Shown one piece after another: positions 20,301-29,479 of a stretch of 64,000 bases of DNA (position 1 is its first letter; each line of letters begins with the position of its first letter). The notes beneath the pieces were generated by a model that saw only the letters and a list, made by a program, of their open reading frames with translations, searched no databases and was not told where the DNA came from. Source of the stretch: Marinobacter lipolyticus (GTDB lineage Bacteria > Pseudomonadota > Gammaproteobacteria > Pseudomonadales > Oleiphilaceae). Location of the stretch: assembly GCF_018424605.1 (NCBI RefSeq), contig NZ_QTKT01000008.1:1-64000 (forward strand), written 5' to 3'. Position numbers and translations under genes: made by a program.

Positions 20301-20860
20301 ACTCCCTTTGGCAGGCGGGTGTAATACGTAGCCGGATAAAAGCTGTTGCCGTCTTCATCGGTCGTATTGGACGTCAAATCCAGCTTATCGCTGCCGTCGA
20401 GAGTCGGTTCGTATGGAGCGGCTTTAGGGTTCGCGTCAGTGTACGTCCGATTAGACGAGCTCACCCATGGACCATAATCGGAGTTCGGATTGTAGTAAGC
20501 CGAGTTATAATCGGACGATCGGAGATAGTAATGTCGACGGGTAAAAGGAACCTGACCAGTCCGTCCGGTGTTGGGCAACCAGCCGCCGTCATAGCTGATA
20601 CCGACCCACTGCGAGCCATTCCACTCTCCAGGCGCCTCACCGCTGTTGAAAAGGTAGGCGGAACCGGAAGTCCGGTACTCGCTGACAATCTCAAAATCCA
20701 TACTCCCTGAATCATCCACCGCAAAGATCAGGTTAGGCTTTGCCGACCCGGAAACAAAGAGCGGTACGTCCGCAAACGGTACATCAGCGTAACCCAGCGA
20801 CGGAGCGATCAAGCCAACACCGAGGGCAAAGTGTGCGGCCTTACTAATCAATTTATTCAT
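17348..20860 (-). CDS. pilY1: Type IV pilus tip adhesin / biogenesis factor PilY1
   Basis: Large exported protein of 1170 residues at the pilus tip that promotes pilus extension, adhesion and surface sensing. A signal peptide ends near GYA (about residue 25). The N-terminal half starts with a von Willebrand A-like MIDAS motif (FAVDDSGSMDFE). The C-terminal half is the PilY1 beta-propeller domain (VVYVGANDGMLHGFNAQTG onwards). Acidic loops DEDGTGVRDGVLD and DVNNDGVVNGDD look like calcium sites, the second dockerin-like and near the C terminus. It lies 21 bp after pilX, in the minor-pilin operon. Confidence 0.94.
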   Translation of the reverse strand: MNKLISKAAHFALGVGLIAPSLGYADVPFADVPLFVSGSAKPNLIFAVDDSGSMDFEIVSEYRTSGSAYLFNSGEAPGEWNGSQWVGISYDGGWLPNTGRTGQVPFTRRHYYLRSSDYNSAYYNPNSDYGPWVSSSNRTYTDANPKAAPYEPTLDGSDKLDLTSNTTDEDGNSFYPATYYTRLPKGVDDPETFVYDGTTYNCGAGNAYSVWLSVPERFTFSNGIVGFGPDDACIKETKIAAGSDEMQNFANWFSYYRRLHHATRAAISESLEGLSGMRIGTFWLHNNRTVPMNDLDTERGEFLDDTYGRFSSGWQGGGTPLRKALRHAGQQYNSNSNIIEAECQKNFTLLFTDGINNDSISGVGNTDNDKGEPYEDSASNTLADVAMKYYEDRLRSGSFSAGGVRRPQACFKQEGDPGYSSTTPLLAVPSDPSYDPTADCNTDLHMNTYTVGFGAKGEHFAGIDYLKVTDAHDTPPDWDDISADTWDGNQIDDLYHAAVNGRGEFYNASNVDELRSSISAALRDIIRSTGSATNVTFNTATLEEGSNVYTASFNSGDWSGSVAARALNPVTGNIGNVVWDAADTLNEMSPNERNIVTYNGGGVQFNWASLSTDQRGDLDGPLNDGLGPDRLAYIRGDRSNEGGTFRKRSTVLGDVVNSSPVYAGKPASGWPDIDPFGAGETGRYSTFRQNNSTRTPVVYVGANDGMLHGFNAQTGAELMAYVPSFVYSEQAERGLNYLSDPGYGHRFYVDLSPAVSDVYIGAANGSGAEWKTVLIGGLRAGGKGLFALDVTDPSAFENTPTAADDMVLWEFTDPRLGQIVEPPQIALVKWKANEYRWSALIPNGYNSGSGQTGLFVLDIQGGQDGWSEGQDFVFVPLASGQGLSPVRAVDYKDEDGTGVRDGVLDRVYAGDLDGNVWAIDLSGASNKWGNVYNSSPFFVARDSDNNRQPITTAPVMGRNIYNTNGDTPNLFVFFGTGRYLTDTDPTNTAEQSFYGVWDQGETVTRSDLEPRSISEMMSGGREVREVSGDSINWVDNSANAVRGWVVDFNTEAGERVVQSPLVRGEYVLFNTVTPMQSLCQSGGTSWTMALRFDGTTPYQAVFDVNNDGVVNGDDAVVAGVRYGDAMILNMNILGDNLYRQASDGTVDQSKVNLGGGKSLGRSGWREVYEQ

Positions 20861-20881
20861 TATCCGATCCTCCAGTGCGCG

Positions 20882-21436
20882 TTAAAACTCACGCCGATAG
20901 TATTCTTCAAGAATTCGCTGACCTTCGCCGGTGGCGCCCGTGCCGCGGGCAACAATGCGGAACGCTTTGGCCACTGATGCCCCGGTTTCATGGGAATAAT
21001 TGGTCATGTTAACGTCGGCGGATTCGTTACCCACCGAGACCTGTGCATCACCGACGTACTCCACAAAGTACCTGGGGGCCTCCGGAAACAAAGGGCTGTC
21101 ATTCACCGTCGGCACCGTCACAGTAACGGAATTGTCACCGCTCCAATTGCCTGCCAGAAAAATGTTCTTGCCGCGGGGTGCTTCCCCTTTCTCGTAGAAT
21201 CCGGCCATGGAACCCAGCCCGGAGGGGCTGGCCAGGTTATCGATGGCCCGCTCTGCCTCACGCAGCGCCAGCTCCGCACCCTCCATAGCCATAAAGCCAT
21301 CTCGCTGGGCCGACACCATCCGTTCCTGCAGCGTGCTGTTCTGCATGCTGGATACCGCCAGCAGGCTGAGCACCAGAAGTATAAGAAGGCTGGTCAGGAG
21401 AACGGCACCGGATTGACGCAATTGAATGTTGTTCAT
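20882..21436 (-). CDS. pilX: Type IV minor pilin PilX
   Basis: Minor pilin of the assembly-priming complex, 184 residues. The leader is cut at SG/AVLLTS, followed by the hydrophobic helix LLILLVLSLLAVSSMQN, typical of the PilX N domain. It lacks the Glu at mature position 5 found in the other pilins of this cluster, like the GspK tip pseudopilin. It sits between pilW (11 bp) and pilY1, as in P. aeruginosa. Confidence 0.92.
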   Translation of the reverse strand: MNNIQLRQSGAVLLTSLLILLVLSLLAVSSMQNSTLQERMVSAQRDGFMAMEGAELALREAERAIDNLASPSGLGSMAGFYEKGEAPRGKNIFLAGNWSGDNSVTVTVPTVNDSPLFPEAPRYFVEYVGDAQVSVGNESADVNMTNYSHETGASVAKAFRIVARGTGATGEGQRILEEYYRREF

Positions 21437-21447
21437 GCCTACGCCCC

Positions 21448-22560
21448 TCAGTTCTGTTCGACTTTCAGAATTCGATTTCGGATGGTCGCCATGGATGAGA
21501 ACACACGGTAAAGATGCCGCGAGTCCGCACCGATCTGGTCTTCCACATCAAACTCACCGGCTCCGTCACAATCCGCCCAGTGCGGATAGCACAGCACCAT
21601 GGGCCCATCAACGATGCGATTCTCCGGAGACCGCACCAGCATGGAAATCTCGACCGCCACCACGTTCGCCGCTGCGGCCTGGCTCAGCGAATTCGGGCCG
21701 GTAATCTCCACCCAGTCGGTCACTTCACCGTTGGACAACCCCGTATCCACGCCAACACGCATCTGCATGTCCCAGACGCCGTCCATGATTTCCTCTGCGG
21801 TGCCATTGGCCGCCTGACGGAATAACGCACGGTTGCCGTCGGCATCTGCGTCGACGAAGTACTGATGGTAGTAAGGGGAGAAGATCTGAGCGGTGTCGTC
21901 ATATTGTTTTGATAAACAGTTCACGGCTCCGCCATTACAGTTATTATCGACCACCACGTCCACACCCTCTCTGGGCTTGCCGTTGCCCGGGGATACATTA
22001 CTTCCGGTTGCGTGGCCTATGCCCGGGTTGGCTCCCGTTTGCAGCGAGGTAACCTGGAAAATATCACCGGCAATACAATCGCTAACTAATAAAATATCGC
22101 CTTTCTCAATGCCGTCCACGGTATTCACTTTCAGATTGGCCGAGGAGACCTTCATCTCTTTGGTGATCGACACGTCGCCGGCGCCGCCAACCCCACGCAG
22201 CACCATCACGTCGGTTCCGGTCAGCCCGAGACCGCTTCCGTCACTCTGAAAAGACATGAATCCATCCTGAAAGTCGAACAAATCGGCAACATAGTCAGGG
22301 CTGGTGACATCCAGTTTGTTGCCCACATTTTCGCGAGGAATGCATCCCCAGTAATCCGCATTCCGAATGGCCCGCCCGAGAAACTCTGACGTCATTCGTC
22401 CGGCTTCCTGAACCCGCATGTTGGCTTCGGCCACCACGAAGGAGCGTTGGTTGCCGCTGAAAATCTGAACCAGACCCGCGGTCAGAATCAGGCCCAAGGT
22501 GATGGCAATCATCAATTCAACGATCGAGAGGCCCTGTTGTCGGAAGTAAAGTGGCTTCAT
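21448..22560 (-). CDS. pilW: Type IV minor pilin PilW
   Basis: Large minor pilin (370 residues) of the priming complex. Processing site QG/LSIVE with Glu5, then LMIAITLGLILTAGL and the conserved SGNQRSF stretch. The long C-terminal domain contains a cysteine-rich segment (VVDNNCNGGAVNCLSKQ). It overlaps the pilV stop by 4 bases, indicating translational coupling. Confidence 0.93.
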   Translation of the reverse strand: MKPLYFRQQGLSIVELMIAITLGLILTAGLVQIFSGNQRSFVVAEANMRVQEAGRMTSEFLGRAIRNADYWGCIPRENVGNKLDVTSPDYVADLFDFQDGFMSFQSDGSGLGLTGTDVMVLRGVGGAGDVSITKEMKVSSANLKVNTVDGIEKGDILLVSDCIAGDIFQVTSLQTGANPGIGHATGSNVSPGNGKPREGVDVVVDNNCNGGAVNCLSKQYDDTAQIFSPYYHQYFVDADADGNRALFRQAANGTAEEIMDGVWDMQMRVGVDTGLSNGEVTDWVEITGPNSLSQAAAANVVAVEISMLVRSPENRIVDGPMVLCYPHWADCDGAGEFDVEDQIGADSRHLYRVFSSMATIRNRILKVEQN

Positions 22561-22997
22561 TTCAACCTCACATACAAGGTGTAGTCCTGGGCGATGGCGT
22601 CATTACCAATCCCTCTCTCGGTCCAGTTCACCGTAATTTCGGCAAAGGTGCTGTTGGCACCGGAGGTTACATCAATGGCCGAGGAGGCGGTCGGTACATC
22701 GTTCAATAAAAGTTCATGCCAGGTTTCCAGATCGCTGTTGCAGTCATTACAGTCGGCGGAAAGCGCTTTTTCGAAGGCCATCACATCGCTGGCTTCGGAG
22801 CGCATGCGCTCTGAGAGGTCGTAAGCGTGCATCGTTACCAGCGAACGAATATTGGAGTTACTGGTCTGTTTCAGCGACAGGGCCTGCATACCGGCCACAC
22901 CCAGCAGGCCAATCGCGAGGATGATCAGGGCCACCAAGACCTCAATCATGGTGAAACCGGCTGATTTGTGGGCTGGATTCTCAGGTATCACGCGCAT
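22557..22997 (-). CDS. pilV: Type IV minor pilin PilV
   Basis: Minor pilin of 146 residues with processing site AG/FTMIE, Glu5, and helix VLVALIILAIGLLGVAGMQ. It overlaps fimU by 10 bases upstream and pilW by 4 bases downstream, so the cluster is tightly coupled. It connects the tip subcomplex in the P. aeruginosa model. Confidence 0.93.
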   Translation of the reverse strand: MRVIPENPAHKSAGFTMIEVLVALIILAIGLLGVAGMQALSLKQTSNSNIRSLVTMHAYDLSERMRSEASDVMAFEKALSADCNDCNSDLETWHELLLNDVPTASSAIDVTSGANSTFAEITVNWTERGIGNDAIAQDYTLYVRLK

Positions 22998-23479
22998 GGC
23001 TCATCTCCCGCCCGTACCCGCCCGCCGAGGGTTACGGTTATCTCGCTGCCCGCTTCTCCACTGCGATCGTCGCAGACGTCGATCGTGACTGCTGCGCCGG
23101 CAAACGAGGAGCCGCCGCCTGTGAAACCAAAGTTGCCTGTCGAAGTGACGGTAACAGCCCCAGGGGCGGCAGGAATGACCCGGATCGCTTCCGACGCGTC
23201 GAAGGCGTTATTGGCGTTCTGATCAATCCACGCAGCTACTCCGTTCGCCCAATCGTTACCGTCCTGCGGAGATACTCGAACCACGCGACCCTGCTTCACG
23301 GCCTCGGCCCGGGCGTAGTTGATGAGTCCGACGAGATCATTGGAGGTGCTGGCGATCCGCCCGTTTGCAATCATGGTCGCAAAGGATGGAACCGCCACGG
23401 AGGCCACTATTGCCACAATCGCAACAGTGACCAGCAATTCGATGAGCGTAAAACCTTTTATTCTGACGTTACGATGCAT
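22988..23479 (-). CDS. fimU: Type IV minor pilin FimU (GspH/FimT family)
   Basis: GspH-domain pseudopilin of 163 residues, cut at KG/FTLIE, with helix LLVTVAIVAIVASVAVPSF. First gene of the leftward minor-pilin operon, the position of fimU in Pseudomonas. It is a paralogue of the rightward gene at 16276 and the two names could be exchanged. Upstream (23480-23628) I see no clear sigma-54 site. Confidence 0.87.
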   Translation of the reverse strand: MHRNVRIKGFTLIELLVTVAIVAIVASVAVPSFATMIANGRIASTSNDLVGLINYARAEAVKQGRVVRVSPQDGNDWANGVAAWIDQNANNAFDASEAIRVIPAAPGAVTVTSTGNFGFTGGGSSFAGAAVTIDVCDDRSGEAGSEITVTLGGRVRAGDEPCA

Positions 23480-23628
23480 AGTCCACTTCCAGTTTGGCCT
23501 ATGGGAACGTTACTCAGAGTTAACGCCCCCTGCTATTGCCAGACGACAAGCGGAGCTTTCAGTCGGATAAGCGGTATAGTCGGGAGGGATTGTGAGACCG
23601 CCATCACAGTCTTAGATGTTTCAGGCCC

Positions 23629-24582
23629 TCAGGAAACCTCAACCACATCAATCCGCAACTCCTTCGGCATGGAGAACACAATATTCTCCTCGCGCCCGGG
23701 AATCTCCTGCGGCAGGTCACCACCGAGTTCTTTCAGTCGTGAGATGACGTCGTTGACCAGCACTTCCGGCGCAGAGGCGCCGGCGGTGACGCCAACAATC
23801 TGTTTGCCATCAAGCCAGGCCGGGTTGATCTGGGCGGCTTCGTCGATCAGATGAGCGGGGGTGCCCATACGTTCGGCCAGCTCGCGCAGGCGGTTGGAGT
23901 TAGAACTGTTGGGGGAGCCCACCACCAGCATCAGGTCGCAGTCGCCGGCGAGCTGTTTGACCGCGTCCTGGCGGTTCTGGGTGGCGTAGCAGATATCGTC
24001 TTTTCTTGGGCCCTGGATGTCGGGGAACTTGGAACGCAAGGCGTCGATGACCCTTGCGGTGTCGTCCATGGACAGCGTGGTCTGGGTAACGTAAGACAGC
24101 TTGGCAGGATCTTTTACCTGCAGGCTGGCGACGTCGTCCTCGTTTTCCACCAGGTAGATGTCGCCGCCGTTGCTGTGATCGTACTGCCCCATGGTGCCTT
24201 CCACTTCCGGGTGGCCATGGTGGCCGATCAGGATGCACTCCCGGCCTTCGCGGCTGTAGCGCATGACTTCCATGTGCACCTTGGTCACCAGCGGGCAGGT
24301 GGCGTCGAACACTTTCAGGCCGCGACGGGCCGCTTCGTTCTGCACCGCCTGGGACACGCCGTGGGCGCTGAAGATCACCAGGGTGTCGTCCGGCACTTCA
24401 TGCAGCTCATCCACGAACACCGCGCCGCGATTCCGCAGGTTATCCACTACGAATTTGTTGTGCACCACCTCGTGGCGCACGTAGATGGGCGCGCCGAAGA
24501 CATCCAGCGCCCGGTTTACAATTTCGATGGCACGGTCCACGCCGGCACAGAAGCCGCGGGGATTGGCGAGTCGGATCTGCAT
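23629..24582 (-). CDS. ispH: 4-hydroxy-3-methylbut-2-enyl diphosphate reductase
   Basis: Final enzyme of the non-mevalonate isoprenoid pathway; an iron-sulfur protein that reduces HMBPP to IPP and DMAPP. Cluster cysteines Cys12 (PRGFCAGV) and Cys96 (DATCPLVTK) are present, the third likely in [11 protein letters not shown]. 317 residues, normal length. It ends the ribF-ileS-lspA-fkpB-ispH run, 18 bp after fkpB. Confidence 0.97.
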   Translation of the reverse strand: MQIRLANPRGFCAGVDRAIEIVNRALDVFGAPIYVRHEVVHNKFVVDNLRNRGAVFVDELHEVPDDTLVIFSAHGVSQAVQNEAARRGLKVFDATCPLVTKVHMEVMRYSREGRECILIGHHGHPEVEGTMGQYDHSNGGDIYLVENEDDVASLQVKDPAKLSYVTQTTLSMDDTARVIDALRSKFPDIQGPRKDDICYATQNRQDAVKQLAGDCDLMLVVGSPNSSNSNRLRELAERMGTPAHLIDEAAQINPAWLDGKQIVGVTAGASAPEVLVNDVISRLKELGGDLPQEIPGREENIVFSMPKELRIDVVEVS

Positions 24583-24600
24583 GTCAGCCTGCTGCTCTGG

Positions 24601-25053
24601 TTAGTGGGCCGGTCCGACCGGCTCCACGTCTATGATTTCAACTTCGAAGGTCAGTGTACGCCCTGCCAGCGGATGGTTGAAGTCCACCTCCACTTCATCG
24701 CCTTCCACACGGCTGACCACCCCCGGCAGCTCCTGCTGGCGGGCATCGGCAAAGGAGATCATCACGCCCGGCTCCAGCACCATGTCGGCGCTGAATTCAT
24801 GGCGCTTGAACGTCTGCACGTTGTTCGGATTATGCTGACCGAAGGCTTTTTCCGGGGGCACTTCGACGGTCTTCTGCTCGCCGGCAGTCATACCCATCAG
24901 ATAGGCCTCGAAATTCTCGGGCAGGTTCTCATCCCCGATTTCCAGGGTGGCGGGGGACTTGTCAAAGGTGGAGTCCACCACTTCGCCGTCCTGGAACTTC
25001 AGGGCGAAGTTCAGGGTCACGCGGGTGCCCTTGTCTACCGGTAGATCTTTCAT
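24601..25053 (-). CDS. fkpB: FKBP-type peptidyl-prolyl isomerase (SlpA type)
   Basis: Cytoplasmic proline isomerase and chaperone of the SlyD/SlpA subfamily, 150 residues. The FKBP core (VTLNFALKFQDGEVVDSTFD) carries an inserted IF domain, and it ends in HPLAGRTLTFEVEIIDVE, the family signature. It lacks the His-rich tail of SlyD. Its position between lspA and ispH is the standard slpA place; its start overlaps the lspA stop. Confidence 0.94.
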   Translation of the reverse strand: MKDLPVDKGTRVTLNFALKFQDGEVVDSTFDKSPATLEIGDENLPENFEAYLMGMTAGEQKTVEVPPEKAFGQHNPNNVQTFKRHEFSADMVLEPGVMISFADARQQELPGVVSRVEGDEVEVDFNHPLAGRTLTFEVEIIDVEPVGPAH

Positions 25054-25565
25054 CAGTGTTGGTCACTCCCGTCCGCAGAACCGTCGGAGGGCTTGCGGAA
25101 CATGTCGAGAATCATCATGCCGGCACCGATCGTGATGGCGGTGTCGGCCAGGTTGAAGGCGGGGAAATGCCAGTCGTTCCAGTAAAAATGGAGGAAATCG
25201 ACCACATAACCGTGCACTACCCGGTCATAAACGTTACCGAGCGCGCCGCCAAGAATGAGTACGATGGCCACCGCCGTCCAGGTTTCATGTCGCTTCAAAG
25301 CTTTCAGCCATACCACCAGCGCCACGCTCACACCGATGGCCAGCACCACGAAGAACCAGCGCTGCCAGCCGGCGGCGCCGGCCAGAAAACTGAACGCCGC
25401 GCCGGTATTGTGCAGCAGGGTCAGGTTAAAGCTGGGCATCACCGGCACCGGGCTGGCGTAGGTCAGCATGGCGGTGGCCATGGCCTTGGTGCCCAGATCA
25501 AGGGCGATGACCAGCACCGCCAGCCACAACCACTTCAGTTTTGAGCCGGTGCTGTCATCCGTCAT
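25053..25565 (-). CDS. lspA: Lipoprotein signal peptidase (signal peptidase II)
   Basis: Inner-membrane aspartyl protease that removes signal peptides from prolipoproteins. Four membrane helices are visible, with the catalytic aspartates in [10 protein letters not shown] and FNLADT. About 170 residues from the ATG at 25565, which has GGAAG about 6 bases upstream. An alternative ATG at 25577 overlaps the ileS stop (TGATG) and adds four residues. Coupled between ileS and fkpB. It serves lipoproteins such as BamD here. Confidence 0.95.
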   Translation of the reverse strand: MTDDSTGSKLKWLWLAVLVIALDLGTKAMATAMLTYASPVPVMPSFNLTLLHNTGAAFSFLAGAAGWQRWFFVVLAIGVSVALVVWLKALKRHETWTAVAIVLILGGALGNVYDRVVHGYVVDFLHFYWNDWHFPAFNLADTAITIGAGMMILDMFRKPSDGSADGSDQH

Positions 25566-25576
25566 AGCCGCTTCCA

Positions 25577-28396
25577 TCAGGCGAACGAGCGGGCTTCGCC
25601 CGGCCCTTCGACGTTGGTGACACAACGACCGCACAGATCCGTAAACGCCCCATGCTGGCCGACGTCCTCGCGGTGATGCCAGCAGCGCTCGCATTTGGCG
25701 TGGGTCGCCGGCGTCACCTTCACTCGCAAGCCTTCGTAGGCGGTGGGCTCGGCGTCTGCCGCTTCCGAAACCGGTTTGACCGTGGCCTCGGAGGTAATCA
25801 GCACGAACCGGAGCTCTTCTCCAAGATGCTTCAGATCCGCCGCCAGGTCGCCTTCGCAGTAAAGGGTAACCTCGGCGCTCAGAGAGCCCTTGATCTCACC
25901 GCGCGCCCGCGCTTCTTCCAGGCACTTGTTGACCGCTTCCTTGACGCTGTAGATCTCGCGCCAGTAGTCACGGCCAAGCTCGGCGTTGTCCGGCAACGCG
26001 GTCAGGCCTTCGTACCAGGTTTCGTAGAACACGGTGTCACCGCGCTTGCCCGGCAGGGTCTGCCAGATTTCATCCGCGGTGAAACTGAGGATCGGCGCAA
26101 TCCAGCGCACCAGCGCTTCGGCCACATGGTAAAGCGCTGTCTGGCAGGAGCGCCGCGCCAGGCTGTCGGCCGGGGTGGTGTACTGACGATCCTTGATGAT
26201 GTCCAGATAAAACCCGCCGAGTGTCGCCTCACAGAAGTTGTACACCTTTTGATAAATCCGCAGGAAGGCGTAGTTCTGGTAGTCCTCGTTGAGCTCATTC
26301 TGCAATTGCAGGGCGCGATCCACCATCCAGCGGTCCAGCGCGATCATGTCTTCCGGCGCCACCATGTGCTGCTCCGGCTCGAACCCGGTGAGGTTGCTGA
26401 GCAGGAAGCGAGCAGTGTTGCGAATGCGGCGATAGCCGTCCGCAGTCTGGCGCAGGATGTCCTTGGACACCGACATCTCGCCGCTGTAATCGGTGGCGGC
26501 AACCCACAGGCGCAGGATGTCTGCACCCAGGTCGTTAGTCACTTCCTGAGGTGCAATCACATTGCCCATGGACTTGGACATCTTGTGGCCCTTGCCGTCC
26601 ACCGTGAAGCCGTGGGTGAGCACCTGTTTGTAAGGGGCCACACCATTCATCGCAATGGAGGTTTTCAGGGACGACTGGAACCAGCCGCGGTGCTGGTCAG
26701 AGCCTTCCAGATACAGATCCGCAGGGAACTGGCCCAGCTCGGCCCGTGGGCGCAGCACGGAATCGTGGGTAACACCGGAGTCGAACCACACATCGAGGGT
26801 ATCGGTTACCTTCTCGTACTGCTCGGCGTCGTTACCCAGCAACGCGGTGGCATCCAGATCGTACCAGGCGTCGATACCGCCGGTTTCGATCTCTTTGGCC
26901 ACCGCCTCGATCAGGTTCTGGGTATCCGGGTGCAGCTCCTGGGTTTCCTTGTGGATGAACAGCGTAATCGGCACGCCCCAGGTACGCTGGCGCGAAATAC
27001 ACCAGTCCGGCGACTGCTGGAACATGGCCTCGATGCGGTTCTGACCCCACGCCGGCACCCAGCGCACGCCCTTTATGGCTTCCAGGGCATCGGCCCGCAG
27101 GTGCTGCTTTTCCATGCTGATGAACCACTGCGGCGTGGCGCGGTAGATCAGCGGTGTCTTGGTACGCCAGCAGTGGGGGTAGCTGTGGCGGAATTTCTCG
27201 GCGAACACCAGCTTGCCTTCGCGCTCCAGGGCACCGCAGACCGGCTCATCCGCCTTGTAGACGTGAACTCCGGCGAATTCGCCCGCCGCACTGGTGTAGG
27301 TACCGTCGGCCTGCACCAGGTTGATGGTATCAATGCCGTAGGCTTTGCCCACTTCAAAGTCTTCCATACCGTGATCCGGCGCCGTGTGCACCGCACCGGT
27401 ACCGGCGTCGGTGGAGACGTGGTCCCCGAGAATCACCGGTACCTGCCGGTCATAGATCGGGTGGTGCAGCGCCAAACGCTCAAGATCCGAGCCGGAACAG
27501 GTGCCCAGCACCGCAAACTGCTCCACCGACCAGCGCGCCATGATGCCGTCGACCATCTCCGCCGCCACAATCATTCGCTCGGGGCCCTGGCCGGTATTCA
27601 CCTGAACCAGCGCGTACTCGAGCTCGGCGTTCAGGGATACGGCCTGGTTGGCGGGAATGGTCCAGGGGGTGGTGGTCCAGATCACCACCGAGACGTCACC
27701 TTCACCCTGGTCAGTGCCGAAGAGCGACAGCGCGCGGGCCTGATCGACGACGGTAAAGCGTACGTCAATCTGGGTGGAGGTCTTATCCTGATACTCCACC
27801 TCGGCTTCTGCCAGGGCGGACTGACCAACCACGCTCCAGTACACCGGTTTGTATCCCCGCACCAGGTGGCCCTTGGCGACAATCTTGCCAAGGGCGCGGA
27901 CAATGCCGGCTTCCACTTTCGGATCCATGGTCAGGTAGGGCTTGTCCCACTCGCCCATCACACCCAGGCGAATGAAGTCGGCTTTCTGACCGGCGATCTG
28001 TTCGGTGGCGTAGTCACGGCAGGCCTGGCGGAAGGTCTTGTATTCCACCTTGACGCCGGCCTTGCCGATGGCCTGCTCGACCTTGTGCTCGATCGGCAGG
28101 CCGTGACAGTCCCAGCCTGGCACGTAGGGCGCGTCGTACCCCATAAAACTGCGGGATTTGACGATCATGTCCTTGAGGATCTTGTTGACCGCGTGACCAA
28201 TGTGAATGCTGCCGTTGGCGTATGGAGGGCCATCGTGAAGAATGAACTTGTCCCGACCCTCACGCTGCTTGCGCAGATTGCCGTAAACATCCAGATCCTG
28301 CCAGCGCTTGAGCATGTCCGGCTCGCGCTTGGCCAGGTTACCGCGCATTGGAAAGGCGGTTTCAGGCAGATTCAGAGTGTGCTTGTAGTCGCTCAT
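25577..28396 (-). CDS. ileS: Isoleucyl-tRNA synthetase
   Basis: Charges tRNA-Ile, with a CP1 domain that edits valine. Class I signatures HIGH ([11 protein letters not shown]) and KMSKS ([12 protein letters not shown]) are present, and the C-terminal zinc finger has four cysteines (CERCW and CGRC). 939 residues, the usual bacterial length. Located between ribF and lspA, as in most gammaproteobacteria. Long ORFs opposite it are shadows. Confidence 0.98.
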   Translation of the reverse strand: MSDYKHTLNLPETAFPMRGNLAKREPDMLKRWQDLDVYGNLRKQREGRDKFILHDGPPYANGSIHIGHAVNKILKDMIVKSRSFMGYDAPYVPGWDCHGLPIEHKVEQAIGKAGVKVEYKTFRQACRDYATEQIAGQKADFIRLGVMGEWDKPYLTMDPKVEAGIVRALGKIVAKGHLVRGYKPVYWSVVGQSALAEAEVEYQDKTSTQIDVRFTVVDQARALSLFGTDQGEGDVSVVIWTTTPWTIPANQAVSLNAELEYALVQVNTGQGPERMIVAAEMVDGIMARWSVEQFAVLGTCSGSDLERLALHHPIYDRQVPVILGDHVSTDAGTGAVHTAPDHGMEDFEVGKAYGIDTINLVQADGTYTSAAGEFAGVHVYKADEPVCGALEREGKLVFAEKFRHSYPHCWRTKTPLIYRATPQWFISMEKQHLRADALEAIKGVRWVPAWGQNRIEAMFQQSPDWCISRQRTWGVPITLFIHKETQELHPDTQNLIEAVAKEIETGGIDAWYDLDATALLGNDAEQYEKVTDTLDVWFDSGVTHDSVLRPRAELGQFPADLYLEGSDQHRGWFQSSLKTSIAMNGVAPYKQVLTHGFTVDGKGHKMSKSMGNVIAPQEVTNDLGADILRLWVAATDYSGEMSVSKDILRQTADGYRRIRNTARFLLSNLTGFEPEQHMVAPEDMIALDRWMVDRALQLQNELNEDYQNYAFLRIYQKVYNFCEATLGGFYLDIIKDRQYTTPADSLARRSCQTALYHVAEALVRWIAPILSFTADEIWQTLPGKRGDTVFYETWYEGLTALPDNAELGRDYWREIYSVKEAVNKCLEEARARGEIKGSLSAEVTLYCEGDLAADLKHLGEELRFVLITSEATVKPVSEAADAEPTAYEGLRVKVTPATHAKCERCWHHREDVGQHGAFTDLCGRCVTNVEGPGEARSFA

Positions 28397-28457
28397 GGTC
28401 TGTGTGCGTGCTCTTTCGGTCAGTTGTCATCAATAAATGGGGGTCAGATCGCGCCGG

Positions 28458-29435
28458 TTAAACCTGTTGGTCGCCAGTGGCGGAGCCGTGTTCGGCAATC
28501 CATGCCCGGGCGCTGTCAAAATCCCGTGCTATCTGCGCTTTGAGCTCGTCCACGGAGGAGAAACGGATCTCTTCCCGCACACCGTGACGAAACACCACGT
28601 CCATTGTCTGGCCGTAAAGTGTGCCAGCAAAGTCAAAGAGGTGCACTTCCAGCGACGGCTGTTTGCCGTCCACCGTGGGCCGCACGCCGATGTTGGCAAC
28701 ACCGTCGCGAACCGAACCATCCTGCAAGGTGGCGCTGACCACGAACACACCCTGCAGAGCGGGCATGTTACGCAGCAGGATGTTGGCAGTCGGGGCGCCG
28801 ATTTCGCGGCCCAACTGGCGGCCGTAAACCACGCGTCCGCGAATGCGGTAGGGATGGCCTAACAGTTTTTCTGCGCTTTCCAGGCCGTTGACGTTCAGCA
28901 GTTCGCGGATCCGGGTGCTGCTCACCCGCTCACCACCCACCGTCACGGTGCGGGTGTTCTCCACCGTGAAGCCCCGGTTCGCGCCAACGCTCTCAAGCAG
29001 GGCGAAGTCCCCGGCGCGGTCGCAGCCAAAGCGGAAATCATCGCCGACCACCAGATGGCGAACCGCCAGCCCTTCAATCAGAACGTCTTCAATGAAGCCC
29101 ATACCCGAATAACTGCGAAAACGCTCATTGAAACGCAGACACAACACCATATCGATGCCCTCGGCCAGCAGCGTCTCGAACTTCTGCCGAAAGGCCATCA
29201 ACCGCGGGGGAGCATCGGCACCCTGGAAGAACTCGCGGGGCTGGGGCTCAAAAATCATCACCACGGAGGGCACGTTCAATGCCCGGGCCTTGTCTTTGAC
29301 CTGATCAAGAATGGTCTTGTGGCCCAGGTGAACGCCATCGAAATTGCCGATAGTCGCCACACAGCCGTCCGTCAGCGGCGACGCCTCCTGGCGGGCCAGT
29401 AGTTTCAGGTTGGTCAGGCCTCGGATCAGACGCAT
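28458..29435 (-). CDS. ribF: Bifunctional riboflavin kinase / FAD synthetase
   Basis: Phosphorylates riboflavin to FMN and adenylates it to FAD. The N-terminal nucleotidyltransferase domain has the GNFDGVHLGH motif; the C-terminal flavokinase domain has the GAPTANILL and NIGVRPTVDG motifs. 325 residues. It sits between murJ (44 bp upstream) and ileS. It consumes riboflavin made with enzymes of the cluster at 42767-45588. Confidence 0.96.
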   Translation of the reverse strand: MRLIRGLTNLKLLARQEASPLTDGCVATIGNFDGVHLGHKTILDQVKDKARALNVPSVVMIFEPQPREFFQGADAPPRLMAFRQKFETLLAEGIDMVLCLRFNERFRSYSGMGFIEDVLIEGLAVRHLVVGDDFRFGCDRAGDFALLESVGANRGFTVENTRTVTVGGERVSSTRIRELLNVNGLESAEKLLGHPYRIRGRVVYGRQLGREIGAPTANILLRNMPALQGVFVVSATLQDGSVRDGVANIGVRPTVDGKQPSLEVHLFDFAGTLYGQTMDVVFRHGVREEIRFSSVDELKAQIARDFDSARAWIAEHGSATGDQQV

Positions 29436-29479
29436 GCAATGCGAACCCTTACGCTGGTGAGAAAACGCGCGATTATAAC

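Noticed and set aside
23480..23628. Sigma-54 promoter for the minor-pilin operon under PilR
   Set aside because: No GG-N10-GC motif in the right setting was found; TGGCAATAGCAGG is a poor match.
25652..28543. 963-codon open frame on the strand opposite ileS and the end of ribF
   Set aside because: It is a shadow of the GC-rich ileS coding frame. It has no recognisable domain and a low-complexity composition (His, Val, Gly, Leu), while ileS on the other strand has all class I synthetase motifs.
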